A stretch of 64,000 nucleotides of DNA from Streptomyces sp. CB03234 (GCF_001905885.1 NZ_LIYH01000002.1:859591-923590); one strand, 5' to 3'; counted from the first letter of the stretch, positions 1 through 9,092 are shown. The notes: generated by a model from the sequence alone, not told the origin. A program made the numbers and translations.

Positions 1-2126
1 TGCGGGGCGTCGAGTCCTCCCTCGCCACCGGCGAAGTGCGGCGCATGGAGCAGCTGCGCGACGACGACGTCACCGCGCTCGAACTGCGCATCGCGCTCCT
101 CGGCGGCTGCCTGCTCATCGCGATCGGCGTCTCGACCGCCGTCGCCCGCACCCTCACCCAGCCGCTCGCCGTGCTGCGTATCGGTGCCGCCCGGCTCGCT
201 GCCGCGCCCGAGACGGAGGAGCCGGTCCGCTACACCGGCCGCAACGACGAGTTCGCCCAGGTCGTACGGTCCCTCAACACCCTGCACGGCAAGCTCCTCG
301 ACCTCGGTGCCCGCGCCGAGCGGCTCGACGCCGAGCGCACCGACGCCGTCGCCGCCCGCGAGGCCCTGACCGCCGAGCTGGCGGGCGTCCGCGCCGAAAT
401 CGGTGAACGGACCGCCGAGCTCACCACCGAGCTCGAAGCGCTGCGCGGCAGCGTCCACCACACCTTCGTCAACCTCTCCCTCCGTACGCTCGGGCTCGTC
501 GAACGGCAGCTCGCCGTCATCGAGAAGCTGGAGGAGCGCGAGCAGGACCCGGAGCGGCTCGCCACGCTCTTCAAGCTCGACCACATGGCCACGGTCATGC
601 GGCGGCACAGCGAGAACCTGCTCGTCCTCGCCGGACACGAGCACAACCACGCCCACCAGGGCCCGGTCCCGCTGGTCGACGTGCTGCGCGCCGCCGTCAG
701 CGAGATCGAGCGGTACGAGCGGGTCACCATCCAGTCGCTGCCGCCGCACGCGTACGTGGCCGGGTTCGCCGCCGACGACCTCTCGCACCTGCTGGCCGAG
801 CTGCTGGAGAACGCCACGTCCTTCTCGCCGCCGGACGCGAAAGTCCAGCTCTCCGGCTGGCTGCTGGAGAGCGGCGAGGTGATGCTCTCCGTCGAGGACG
901 AGGGCATAGGGATGACGGAGGGCAGGCTCGCCGAGCTGAACGCCCGCCTGGCCGGCCCGGAGACGGAGTCCCAGTCCGACGCCGACCGGGACGGCGAGGG
1001 CCTCGGCATCCGGGTGACCGCGCTGCTCGCGGCGCGGCACGGGGTACGGGTCCAGCTGCGCGAGCACAAGCAGGGCGGCGTGACGGCCGTCGTCGTCCTC
1101 CCCTCCGCCCTGCTCCCCGAAGCCCCGCCGGCCGCCCTGCCCCCGTCGGTCACCGTCGCGGGCACGGCCCCCACGCTGAACCTCCCCGGCTCGGTCGCCG
1201 AGGCCAACTCCAACACCCTCCCCGGCTCCCGCACGCCCCGCGACCCCCTGGTCGCCGCCGCCGAAGCCACCCTCCGCGCCAAGGGCACCTCCACGGAGGG
1301 CGCCCCGGCCCCGGCCGCGCCCACGCAGGACGCCTCCGAGCACGGGGCCGCCGAGACCGGCACCCTTGCCGAGGACGTCCCCGCGCCGACCACCGCCGCC
1401 GAGCACGGGGCCGCCGAGACCGGGACCGAGACCGGCACCCCTGCCGGGCACACCCTCGCGGGCGACGTCCCGGCGCAGGACGCCCCTGCCGGGGCCGACC
1501 CCGCGCCGGGCGCCCCGGCGCGGGACGCCCACGCCGAGCACGCGCCCACGCCGGACGCCCACGCCGGTGACGCGCCCGCGCAGGCCACGCCCGAGCCGGA
1601 CGCCCACGCCGGGCACCCCGCGCCCGAGACCACGCTTCAGGTCCGCGCCCCGCGAGAGCCGGAGCCGGGAGCCGAGCCCGACCCGGCGCCCGGTCCGGAG
1701 GACGAGCCCGACCCGGCGCACCGGCCGGGAGCCGAGCCCGCGTCCCGGCCCGCGCCCGGGGCGGAGACGGCGGCCGGGCAGGGGGGCGCGCCCGACCTCG
1801 ACCGCGCCGCCGAGGCGCATGAACGGGCCGACGCGCAGGAGGCGCGGGACGGGGACGCGCCGCGTGCCCGCGAGCCCAAGTGGGAGCGGGTGACCGACAA
1901 GGGGCTGCCCAAGCGGACGCCCAAGGTGGTGGAACACTCCGCGCCGCCCGCCGGGCGCAAGGGCGGGGTCGACGCCGAGGCGCTGCGGCGCCGGCTCGGC
2001 GGGTTCCACCAGGGCGCCAAGGAGGGCCGCCGCGACGCCGAGGCCGAGATCGCGGAGAGCACCCAGCAGGTGGAAGCGGTACGTACCGAAGAGACGGGGG
2101 ACACAGTCGAGGAGGCACGCAGTTGA
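1..2126 (+). CDS. cvnA: Conservon sensor kinase-like ATPase CvnA, 5' end outside window
   Basis: Membrane-bound histidine-kinase-like ATPase, the sensor member of a conservon; in this family it acts with CvnB, C and D as a membrane complex feeding a small GTPase. The open frame runs in from base 3, so the N-terminal sensor part is missing. Visible in order: one membrane segment, a HAMP-like region, coiled coil, a dimerisation-like segment without a canonical H-box, and an HATPase_c domain with N-box (ELLENATSFSPP), G1 (DEGIGM) and G2 (GLGIRV). The last 300 residues or so are an Ala/Pro/Glu-rich low-complexity tail with repeats such as EHGAAETGT (twice) and PDAHAG. The stop overlaps the TTG start of cvnB. 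Family certain; signal sensed unknown. Confidence 0.9.
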   Translation, partial: RGVESSLATGEVRRMEQLRDDDVTALELRIALLGGCLLIAIGVSTAVARTLTQPLAVLRIGAARLAAAPETEEPVRYTGRNDEFAQVVRSLNTLHGKLLDLGARAERLDAERTDAVAAREALTAELAGVRAEIGERTAELTTELEALRGSVHHTFVNLSLRTLGLVERQLAVIEKLEEREQDPERLATLFKLDHMATVMRRHSENLLVLAGHEHNHAHQGPVPLVDVLRAAVSEIERYERVTIQSLPPHAYVAGFAADDLSHLLAELLENATSFSPPDAKVQLSGWLLESGEVMLSVEDEGIGMTEGRLAELNARLAGPETESQSDADRDGEGLGIRVTALLAARHGVRVQLREHKQGGVTAVVVLPSALLPEAPPAALPPSVTVAGTAPTLNLPGSVAEANSNTLPGSRTPRDPLVAAAEATLRAKGTSTEGAPAPAAPTQDASEHGAAETGTLAEDVPAPTTAAEHGAAETGTETGTPAGHTLAGDVPAQDAPAGADPAPGAPARDAHAEHAPTPDAHAGDAPAQATPEPDAHAGHPAPETTLQVRAPREPEPGAEPDPAPGPEDEPDPAHRPGAEPASRPAPGAETAAGQGGAPDLDRAAEAHERADAQEARDGDAPRAREPKWERVTDKGLPKRTPKVVEHSAPPAGRKGGVDAEALRRRLGGFHQGAKEGRRDAEAEIAESTQQVEAVRTEETGDTVEEARS

Positions 2127-2632
2127 CTGCGACGACCGGCAGTACGACCGGCACCGCACCGTTCGGACTGAGCAGCGAGGCCAAGAACCTGCACTGGCTG
2201 CTCGGCAACCTCGTCGAGGAGGTGCCAGGAGTCCGCTCCGTAGCCGTCGTCTCGTCCGACGGGCTGATGCTGCTCTCCTCCGACCCGGCCGACCGGAAGG
2301 GCAAGGCCCCGGCGGCCGCGGCCCGGTCCGACGGTCCCCGCGGCTCCAGCGCCGACCTCGCCACCATCGTCTCGGGCATCGGCAGCCTCACCATCGGCGC
2401 CGCCAAGCTCATGGACGGCGGCAACGTCAAGCAGACGATGGTCGCCATGGAGGAGGGCAGCGTCTTCGTGACGTCGATCAGCGACGGCTCGCTGCTCGGC
2501 GTGCACGCCACGCCCGACTGCGACATGAGCGTCGTCGGGTACCACATGGCGCTCTTCGTGGGCCGCGCCGGACACGTACTCACGCCCGAACTCCGCAGCG
2601 AGCTGCGCAAGTCGATGGAGAGTGCCGAATGA
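2123..2632 (+). CDS. cvnB: Roadblock/LC7 domain protein CvnB
   Basis: Small cytoplasmic Roadblock/LC7 protein of 169 residues, the conservon subunit thought to bridge the CvnA kinase and the CvnD GTPase. The start is TTG at 2123, which overlaps the cvnA stop as TTGA; this gives the usual CvnB N-terminus (LTATTGSTTG). The core LHWLLGNLVEEVPGVRSVAVVSSDGL followed by ATIVSGIGSLTIGAAKLMDGG is typical of the family. It ends in an ATGA overlap with cvnC, so the four cvn genes are translationally coupled. A longer upstream reading of the same frame lies inside cvnA and is not used. Confidence 0.92.
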   Translation: MTATTGSTTGTAPFGLSSEAKNLHWLLGNLVEEVPGVRSVAVVSSDGLMLLSSDPADRKGKAPAAAARSDGPRGSSADLATIVSGIGSLTIGAAKLMDGGNVKQTMVAMEEGSVFVTSISDGSLLGVHATPDCDMSVVGYHMALFVGRAGHVLTPELRSELRKSMESAE

Positions 2633-3039
2633 CCTCCGCATCCGCCGCCGGCCGGCTGCCGGTCCGGGGCGGCGGACGGCGGCCCGCCCGCGTCCGCCCC
2701 TACTCGCTCACCGGCGGCCGCACCCGCTTCGGGCACGTCCTGCTCGTCGAGACGTTCGTCGCCGCGCTCGAAGCGCCCGAGGAGCGCAAGGAGCTGACCA
2801 ACGGCAGCCTCGCGTCCCGCGTCATGCCCGAGATGCGGGCCATCGTCGAGATCTGCCGCCGTATGCGTACGGTGGCGGAGATCTCCGCGCTGCTGAAGAT
2901 GCCGCTGGGAGTCGTCCGGGTGCTGCTCAGCGACCTGGCGGACCAGGGAAGGATCCGCGTGTACGGGACCGGTCACGGCACCGGCCAGCCCGACCGCGCA
3001 CTGCTCGAAAGGGTGCTGAGTGGCCTCCGCCGTCTCTGA
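2629..3039 (+). CDS. cvnC: DUF742 protein CvnC
   Basis: DUF742 protein of 136 residues, third conservon member. It carries the family's opening VRPYSLTGGRT (around residue 22) and a C-terminal winged-helix-like part with VAEISALLKMPLGVVRVLLSDLA. Its biochemical role is not settled; in conservons it is part of the complex with CvnA, CvnB and CvnD. The ATG overlaps the cvnB stop (ATGA), and its own last 20 nt overlap the cvnD start, so expression is coupled to both neighbours. Confidence 0.92.
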   Translation: MTSASAAGRLPVRGGGRRPARVRPYSLTGGRTRFGHVLLVETFVAALEAPEERKELTNGSLASRVMPEMRAIVEICRRMRTVAEISALLKMPLGVVRVLLSDLADQGRIRVYGTGHGTGQPDRALLERVLSGLRRL

Positions 3040-3643
3040 GATACCGGTGGACGAACCCCAGGAAGAGGTCCGGTCCTGGCAGCTCGACCACACCCGCGCC
3101 CCCATCGCGACGAAGGTCGTGGTCGCGGGCGGCTTCGGCGTCGGCAAGACGACCTTCGTCGGGTCCGTCTCCGAGATCACGCCGCTGCAGACCGAAGCGC
3201 TGATGACGCAGGCGAGCGAGGAGACCGACGACCTCACCGCGACGCCCGACAAGCTCACCACCACCGTCGCCATGGACTTCGGGCGCATCACGCTCGACGA
3301 CGACCTCGTCCTGTACCTCTTCGGTACGCCCGGACAGCAGCGGTTCTGGTTCATGTGGGACGACCTGGTGCGCGGCGCGATCGGCGCCATCGTCATGGCC
3401 GACACGCGGCGGCTGACCGACTGCTTCCCGGCGCTCGACTACTTCGAGAGCTGCGGCCTGCCGTACGTCGTGGCGGTCAACCACTTCGAGGGCACCGAGC
3501 TGTTCGAGCCCGAGGACGTCCGCGAGGCGCTCACGGTGCCCAAGGACGTACCGATCGTGATCATGGACGCCCGGAAGCGGATCACGGTGGTCGAGTCGCT
3601 GCTGGCGCTGGTCGCCCGCGCCCTCGAAACCACCCCTGAGTAA
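3020..3643 (+). CDS. cvnD: Conservon small GTPase-like protein CvnD
   Basis: Ras/Rab-like ATP/GTP-binding protein of 207 residues, the output member of the conservon. P-loop GGFGVGKTTFVGS lies near residues 38-50, a switch-like FGTPGQQRFW motif (DxxGQ-type) near residue 107, and a guanine-specificity motif reads AVNHFEG rather than NKxD, as is usual in this family. GTG start at 3020 lies inside the end of cvnC. The next gene, a flavin monooxygenase, follows after 16 nt and is probably cotranscribed. Confidence 0.92.
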   Translation: MASAVSEIPVDEPQEEVRSWQLDHTRAPIATKVVVAGGFGVGKTTFVGSVSEITPLQTEALMTQASEETDDLTATPDKLTTTVAMDFGRITLDDDLVLYLFGTPGQQRFWFMWDDLVRGAIGAIVMADTRRLTDCFPALDYFESCGLPYVVAVNHFEGTELFEPEDVREALTVPKDVPIVIMDARKRITVVESLLALVARALETTPE

Positions 3644-3659
3644 GGAAAAGAGACCTTCG

Positions 3660-4916
3660 ATGCGGAAGATACTCATCGTCGGAGCCGGGCAGTCCGGACT
3701 CCAGCTCGCCCTCGGCCTCCAGTCGCAGGGGTACGAGGTCACCCTGATGTCCAACCGCACGGCGGACGAGATCCGGTCCGGCCGGGTCATGTCCACGCAG
3801 TGCATGTTCCACACGGCGCTCCAGCACGAGCGGGACCTCGGCATCAACTTCTGGGAGTCCCAGGCCCCGAAGATCGAGGGCCTCGGCGTCTCCGTCGCCG
3901 GGCCGGAGTCGCAGAGGTTGATCGACTGGCTGGGCACGCTGGACGGGTACGCCCAGTCCGTCGACCAGCGGGTGAAGATGGCCGGCTGGATGGAGACCTT
4001 CGCGCAGCGCGGCGGCCAGCTCGTCATCCACGGCGCGGCGGTCTCCGACCTGGACTACTTCTCCCGTACGTACGACCTGGTGCTCGTCTCGGCGGGCAAG
4101 GGCGAGCTGGTGTCGATGTTCGGCAGGGACGCGTCCCGCTCCCCGTACAGCGAGCCGCAGCGCGCGCTGGCCGTCGCGTACGTGCACGGGCTCGGCCCGC
4201 GCCCCGAGCACCCGGACGTCGAGGCGGTCCGCTGCAACCTGGTGCCGGGCGTCGGCGAGATGTTCATCATGCCGACCCTCACCACCACCGGCCGCGCCGA
4301 CATCCTCTTCTGGGAAGGCATCCCGGGCGGCCCGCTCGACGTCTTCCAGGGCGTCAAGGACCCCTCCGAGCACCTGGCGCTGACGCTGGAGCTGATGGAG
4401 AAGTTCCTGCCCTGGGAGTACGCGCGGGCCACCAAGGTGGAGCTGACCGACGCCAACGGCACCCTGTCCGGCCGGTACGCCCCGACCGTACGCAACCCCA
4501 TCGGCCGCCTCCCCGGCGGTGGCCTGGTCCTCGGCGTCGCGGACGTCGTCGTCGCCAACGACCCGATCACAGGCCAGGGCTCCAACTCGGCGTCCAAGTG
4601 CGCGGCGTCGTACCTCGCGTCGATCACCGAGCACGGCGACAAGCCGTTCGACGAGGCCTGGATGCGGCAGACCTTCGACCGCTACTGGGACACCGCCCAG
4701 CACGTCACCAAGTGGACCAACGCCATGCTCGGCGTCCCCCCGGAGCACGTCCTGAACCTCATCGGCGCCGCCGGCCAGCTCCCCCCGGTCGCCAACCGAT
4801 TCGCGAACGGCTTCAACGACCCGGCCGACTTCGAGAGCTTCTTCTACGACCCGGACAAGACGGCCGCGTACCTCGCCTCGGTCACCGACGCGTCCCCCGT
4901 CCCGGCCGGTGAATAG
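3660..4916 (+). CDS. StyA-like (styrene/indole monooxygenase family) FAD monooxygenase
   Basis: Single-component flavoprotein monooxygenase of 418 residues resembling the epoxidase subunit of styrene/indole monooxygenases. An N-terminal Rossmann signature ILIVGAGQSG (residues 4-13) binds FAD; a second conserved block NPIGRLPGGGLVLGVADVV with DPITGQGSN lies near residues 280-310, the typical DP motif of group A/E monooxygenases. No separate StyB-type flavin reductase is next to it. It follows the conservon by 16 nt in the same direction, so it may be the physiological partner or target of the Cvn complex, as cytochrome P450 genes are in other conservons; that link is inferred from position only. 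Confidence 0.82.
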   Translation: MRKILIVGAGQSGLQLALGLQSQGYEVTLMSNRTADEIRSGRVMSTQCMFHTALQHERDLGINFWESQAPKIEGLGVSVAGPESQRLIDWLGTLDGYAQSVDQRVKMAGWMETFAQRGGQLVIHGAAVSDLDYFSRTYDLVLVSAGKGELVSMFGRDASRSPYSEPQRALAVAYVHGLGPRPEHPDVEAVRCNLVPGVGEMFIMPTLTTTGRADILFWEGIPGGPLDVFQGVKDPSEHLALTLELMEKFLPWEYARATKVELTDANGTLSGRYAPTVRNPIGRLPGGGLVLGVADVVVANDPITGQGSNSASKCAASYLASITEHGDKPFDEAWMRQTFDRYWDTAQHVTKWTNAMLGVPPEHVLNLIGAAGQLPPVANRFANGFNDPADFESFFYDPDKTAAYLASVTDASPVPAGE

Positions 4917-4927
4917 AATCGGCTCTC

Positions 4928-5290
4928 ATGTCGAACGCTGATGAACTCCTCACTGACATCGCCACCAAGGTCGAGTCCGAGCAGAGCACCCAGATGTCGC
5001 TGACCGTGGTCATCGGCGGCGCTGTCATCACCGGGCGGTTGGCCCCCGAAGCCGTGTGGCGGCAGCGGGTGTCGGAGGTCCTGCGGGATTCGGACCGCCT
5101 CGGCCCCTTCTCCGGTGTCTTCGCCGCCGACCGGCCGGGCCCCGACAAGCCGCCCACGCATCTGCACTTCCACGTCGCCCGGATCCTGCAGGGCAACATC
5201 GGGATCCCCGAGACGGGCGGGATGTACCGGGTGGCCATCGAGGACGTCAGCGGCTGGACCGTCGGCGACTTCAGCTACTCCGACCACTGA
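4928..5290 (+). CDS. Conserved small protein of unknown function
   Basis: Protein of 120 residues, not confidently recognised. It has a predicted mixed alpha/beta fold with a hydrophobic beta segment (MSLTVVIGGAVITGRLAPEAVW), a conserved-looking PPTHLHFHVARILQG block and an acidic end; there is no signal peptide or membrane segment. The ATG lies 12 nt after the monooxygenase stop without a good Shine-Dalgarno, and a TAGAAT box (4914-4919) stands 8 nt ahead of it, so it could have its own near-leaderless start. A weak resemblance to gas-vesicle accessory GvpU-type proteins was considered but is not strong enough to name it. Confidence 0.75.
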   Translation: MSNADELLTDIATKVESEQSTQMSLTVVIGGAVITGRLAPEAVWRQRVSEVLRDSDRLGPFSGVFAADRPGPDKPPTHLHFHVARILQGNIGIPETGGMYRVAIEDVSGWTVGDFSYSDH

Positions 5291-5311
5291 GCCGCCCCTT
5301 CCCGGGCCCGG

Positions 5312-6427
5312 CTAGCCCTCGTCGTACCCCTCGTCGGAGCCGCCCGCCGCGCCCGTGGGCAGCTCCGGCGGGGTGTAGGAGCGGAGGGAGCGGGCCGCGG
5401 GGTCGGGGCGGACGGCGCCGAGGAGGGGGTTGGCGGCGATGGGGGAGACCTTGACCTGGGCGCCGGGGCGGGGGGCGTGGATGACCAGGCCGTCGCCGAG
5501 GTAGATCGCCACGTGGGTGGCCTTGGGGAAGTAGACCACCAGGTCACCGGGGCGGAGGGCGCGTAGCGGCACCTTGGGCAGGGTGCGCCACTGTTCCTGG
5601 CTGGTGCGGGGGATGGGGCGGCCCGCCGTGGCCCAGGCCCGGGAGGTGAGGCCCGAGCAGTCGAAGGACCGCGGGCCTTCGGCGCCCCACACATACGGCT
5701 TGCCGATCTGTTCGGCGGCGTACGCGAGGGCCTGGCCGCCCGGTTCGGAGGGGGTGCGGGTGCCGTCGGGCTCCAGCTCGCCGGTGGCGAGGAGTTCGCG
5801 CTGGGCGTCCGCCGTCTCGGTCTCCTCCAGGGAGGTCAGTTGCTCGACCTCCTCGTCGGAGAGTGTGGCGAGGGTTTCCTCGACCTCCTTCAGGCGTGCC
5901 GTGACCTCGTCGCGCGCCTTCTTCTGTTTCTCGGCCAGCGTCTGTTCGCGGTCCAGCGCCTTGCGCGACGCCGTCGCCAGCCGGTCCGCCCGCTTCTCCC
6001 CCTTCTCCAGCCGGGCGACGATCGCCGCCCGCTCACGGGCCGCGCGCCGCAGCAGGTGGTGCTGGTCCAGGGCGTGGTCGGGGTCGCGGGCGAGCAGCAG
6101 GCGCAGGGAGGAGGAGAAGTCGGTACGGCCCTGGTACTGGGCGCGGGCCAGCCGGCCGGCCTCCGCCCGGGCGCGGGCGAGGGAATCGCGGGTCCGGGTC
6201 AGGTCGCCGGTGAGCTTCTTCGTCTCGGCGGTGAGCGCCTTCAGCTCTTCCTCGGTGGCGTTGTACGTCTCGGTCGCCTCCTCCGCCTGCTGGTACAGCG
6301 TGCGGAGCTGGGTGAGCATCTCCGGCACGGTGGATTCCGGCGGTTCGGGCGCGGCGGCGGCGGGGGCGGCCGGCAGCGCGGCCAGCAGTGCGGCCACGCA
6401 CACCGACCGCTGCAGCTTTCCTGACAT
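5312..6427 (-). CDS. Secreted NlpC/P60 peptidoglycan endopeptidase
   Basis: Exported cell-wall hydrolase of 371 residues. A signal peptide (VAALLAALPAAPAAAA) is followed by a long Glu/Lys/Arg-rich coiled coil (about residues 35-225) and a C-terminal NlpC/P60 domain (about 245-350) with the catalytic cysteine in FDCSGL, the histidine in THVAIYLG and the third polar position in VIHAP. Proteins of this class cleave the gamma-D-Glu to diaminopimelate bond in stem peptides. It converges on the preceding small gene with only 21 nt between stops. Upstream, 45 nt before the start, lies a palindrome that may be an operator. Confidence 0.9.
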   Translation of the reverse strand: MSGKLQRSVCVAALLAALPAAPAAAAPEPPESTVPEMLTQLRTLYQQAEEATETYNATEEELKALTAETKKLTGDLTRTRDSLARARAEAGRLARAQYQGRTDFSSSLRLLLARDPDHALDQHHLLRRAARERAAIVARLEKGEKRADRLATASRKALDREQTLAEKQKKARDEVTARLKEVEETLATLSDEEVEQLTSLEETETADAQRELLATGELEPDGTRTPSEPGGQALAYAAEQIGKPYVWGAEGPRSFDCSGLTSRAWATAGRPIPRTSQEQWRTLPKVPLRALRPGDLVVYFPKATHVAIYLGDGLVIHAPRPGAQVKVSPIAANPLLGAVRPDPAARSLRSYTPPELPTGAAGGSDEGYDEG

Positions 6428-6472
6428 GTCATCACCTCCGCCCCCATCATGGGGCGGTGGATGATACGACTA

Positions 6473-6487
6473 ACGCATAAAATGCGT
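6473..6487. promoter_or_regulatory. Perfect palindrome upstream of the NlpC/P60 gene
   Basis: ACGCAT-AAA-ATGCGT is a perfect 6-bp inverted repeat around a 3-bp centre, in the only AT-rich patch of the short spacer (6428-6525) between the NlpC gene and the end of the kinase-like gene. It is well placed for an operator or -10 region. No regulator can be assigned from the sequence. Confidence 0.45.
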
Positions 6488-6525
6488 GTGTGGTCGGATC
6501 GGCCCAATACGGTCACCCGTCCCGG

Positions 6526-9045
6526 TCACTCCACCGGCACCGCGTAGAACATCCGGCCCCGGCGGACCACCACCCCCGCGGCGCCCGCCGCCAGCACGCG
6601 GTACGCCGCCGACGTGTCCTTGCCGCCCGGCTCCTGGACCCCGGCGTCCTGGAACTTCCACAGCCGCCGCCCGTCGCCCGCCCCGAACGCGGTGACCTGC
6701 GCGCCGTCCGCCACGAGCAGGGTGCGGCCGCTCGTGCTGACGGTCACGCCCGGCACGTCGCCGCCCGCCGCCGCCTCCGTACCGCGCCGCCAGCGCGCCG
6801 TGCCGGTCGCCGGATCCACCGCGTACACCGTCCGGGAACGGTCCGCGACGTACAGCGTGCCGCCCCGCACCTCGGCCCGCCCGAAGACGCCGCCGCCCGG
6901 CAGCTGCCACAGCGGCCTGCGGGTACGGGTGTCGAAGGCGTGCAGCCCGTCCCCGACCGCCGCGTACAGCCGCCCCGACTCGTCCCCCGACACCGTGCTG
7001 CCCGGCCGCGCCGCGCCGAACGGCCGGAACCACTGGCGCGTGCCGGTCGCCCGGTCGTGGGAGTAGAAGACCGCGAGCCCCTTGGCGGCCTTGACCTGCG
7101 CCGCCGTCAGCGACCGCGGATCCTGGCGCACGACGAGGGCGTCCGGCCGCAGCGCCAGCACCTCGTAGGCGGGGGCGTACGGGGCGCGGCCGTTGGGCAC
7201 CTGGATCCGCCACAGCTCCTTGGACCGGGCGACGTCGTACGCGAAGAGGTACGTACGGGCCGCGAGGGTGCCGGTGAACCAGACGACGTCGCCCGAGTGC
7301 CCGGCGACCGCCGCCAGGCGGACCCCGTCCGGGTACGTCACCCGGCCCTCGACCGTGCCGTCCTCCGGCGCCAGCAGCCGGAACCCGTCGGCGCCGACGA
7401 CGACCAGCCGGTCGTTCCCGACGGTCAGGGCGCGGTGTACGGAGGCGGCGTCGGCGCGCTGCCAGAGGCGCCGGCCGGTGGCGAGGTCCACGGCCGTGGT
7501 GTGGGCGTCGGAGGTGAGGACCAGGGTCCGGCCCCGCCAGACGGCGGCGTTCAGCGTGCCGCGCGCGGTGGCGGGGTGCTCGTACGCCCAGCGCGGCTGG
7601 GGCGGTACCCCCGCGACCGCAGGGCGGGGCCGGGCGGCGGGCCTGGCGTCGGTACGCGGCCCCTCGCCGCCGTCACCGGACGTGAACGCCAGCACGCCCC
7701 CGCCCCCGAGAACGGCACCGGCCGCCCCGGCGGCCAGCCCGGTCAGCAGGCCGCGCCGGGACAGCCTGGGGCCGGCTGCCGCCGGCGCGGCCGCCGGAAC
7801 CGGCACCGGCAGCGCGGGCACCGGGGCCTGCGCCTGCACCGGCGGGGCGGGCGGGAGGAGGACGGGCTCGGCGGCCCGCGGCGCGCGTGCCGCCACGAGT
7901 TCGGTGGTGGCAGGCTCCTGCCGCGCACGGACCCGCCCGACACGCATGGTCCGCCCGTCGGCGTCGGCCCCGGTGGTGTCCTGCCCGCCGCCGTCCCGCC
8001 GGTCCGGCTCGTGCGCGTCGACGGCGTGCCGCTGGTCCGGCTCGTGCCCGTCCGCGCCGTGCGCGTCCGGGTCCTCGCGGCCGGGGCCGCCCGAGTCGGC
8101 GTCCGGCGGTGCCGTGTCGCGCCCGACGGCCACCCCCTCTTCCGCGTCCTTCAGCGCCGCCACCCGTGCCGCCTGGTCGTCGAGCGCCTCGACCAGGCGG
8201 TCGGGCAGCCAGCCGTCCCGGGCCAGGGCCGACGCGCCTTCGAGGGCCAGGGCCGCGGCGGCCTCTCCGGCGCCGGGGCGGTCCTCCGGGGACTTGGCGA
8301 GGCACCGGGCGATCAGCGGGCGCAGGGTTTCCGGGACCGCGCCGAGCTCCGGTTCGGCGTCCGCGATGGCCGCCGCGTCCGCGAGCGGAGGGGTGCCGGT
8401 GGCGGCGTACGCCAGCAGCAGGCCGAGCACGAAGACGTCCGACGGCGGGCCGGGCTCGTGGCCGGCGACCTGCTCGGGGGTGAGGTAGCCGAGCCGTACC
8501 GACAGCCGGCCGCCCGCACCGGCCCGGGCCGACTCCGCCGCGCCCAGCGCGCCGAACGCGGTCAGCCGGGGCCCGTCGGCCGCCAGCAGCACCGTCCCGG
8601 GGGCCAGCCCGTGCAGCACGGCGCCGGTCGCGTGGACCCGCGACAGCGTCTCGGCGAGCCCCGCGCCCAGCACCCGTACCGCCCGTTCCGGCAACGGCCC
8701 GGCACCGGCGACCGCTTCGCCGAGGGTGAGCGCGGGTACGTAGGGTGACGCCGTCCACAGCTCGGGTCCCTCGACGGCCGCCTCCAGCAGCCGCGGCACC
8801 CAGCCGCCGGCCAGCCGCTCGGCCGTCCGCGCCTCGGCCGCGAACCGGCGCCGGAACGCGGGCAGTTCCGCGAGCGCGGCCGACGCCACGGTGACCACGG
8901 CCGTCGTACCCTCACCGTCCCGCGCGAGATACCGCACCGCGCTCGCCGACTCCCCGAAGCGGGCGAGCACGGTGTACGGGCCGCGGCGGCGGGGATCACC
9001 GTCCCGCAGCGGCTCGATCGGCTGGAACGGCGACGACGATTCCAT
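6526..9045 (-). CDS. Pseudokinase-like membrane protein with PQQ/WD-type beta-propeller
   Basis: Protein of 839 residues with three parts. Residues 20-280 follow the fold of bacterial Ser/Thr kinases, but the key motifs are lost: the Lys of strand 3 is absent (TAVVTVASAAL), HRDxKxxN reads HGLAPGTVLL and DFG reads AFGAL; LTPEQ and PPSDVFVLGLLL (APE and DxWxLG regions) remain. A disordered acidic/proline linker follows. At residue 429 an SRRGLLTG motif precedes a hydrophobic Ala/Gly segment, resembling a twin-arginine signal-anchor. The C-terminal 370 residues are PQQ-type repeats (VDLATGRRLWQ, VDPATGTARWR, GAGDGRRLWKF) forming an extracytoplasmic propeller. Probably a sensor or scaffold rather than an active kinase. 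Confidence 0.85.
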   Translation of the reverse strand: MESSSPFQPIEPLRDGDPRRRGPYTVLARFGESASAVRYLARDGEGTTAVVTVASAALAELPAFRRRFAAEARTAERLAGGWVPRLLEAAVEGPELWTASPYVPALTLGEAVAGAGPLPERAVRVLGAGLAETLSRVHATGAVLHGLAPGTVLLAADGPRLTAFGALGAAESARAGAGGRLSVRLGYLTPEQVAGHEPGPPSDVFVLGLLLAYAATGTPPLADAAAIADAEPELGAVPETLRPLIARCLAKSPEDRPGAGEAAAALALEGASALARDGWLPDRLVEALDDQAARVAALKDAEEGVAVGRDTAPPDADSGGPGREDPDAHGADGHEPDQRHAVDAHEPDRRDGGGQDTTGADADGRTMRVGRVRARQEPATTELVAARAPRAAEPVLLPPAPPVQAQAPVPALPVPVPAAAPAAAGPRLSRRGLLTGLAAGAAGAVLGGGGVLAFTSGDGGEGPRTDARPAARPRPAVAGVPPQPRWAYEHPATARGTLNAAVWRGRTLVLTSDAHTTAVDLATGRRLWQRADAASVHRALTVGNDRLVVVGADGFRLLAPEDGTVEGRVTYPDGVRLAAVAGHSGDVVWFTGTLAARTYLFAYDVARSKELWRIQVPNGRAPYAPAYEVLALRPDALVVRQDPRSLTAAQVKAAKGLAVFYSHDRATGTRQWFRPFGAARPGSTVSGDESGRLYAAVGDGLHAFDTRTRRPLWQLPGGGVFGRAEVRGGTLYVADRSRTVYAVDPATGTARWRRGTEAAAGGDVPGVTVSTSGRTLLVADGAQVTAFGAGDGRRLWKFQDAGVQEPGGKDTSAAYRVLAAGAAGVVVRRGRMFYAVPVE

Positions 9046-9092
9046 GCGGAAGCTCCCCCTTTGGCGGCACGGCGGCCCGAATGCCCGTGATC

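Noticed and set aside
1150..3405. 751-codon minus-strand ORF opposite cvnA-cvnD
   Set aside because: Antisense shadow of a high-GC coding region; Arg/Pro/Ala-rich translation with no family similarity.
6428..6525. Cyclic-di-AMP (ydaO-type) riboswitch before the NlpC/P60 gene
   Set aside because: Known before other cell-wall hydrolase genes of actinobacteria, but this leader is under 100 nt and lacks the required conserved core.
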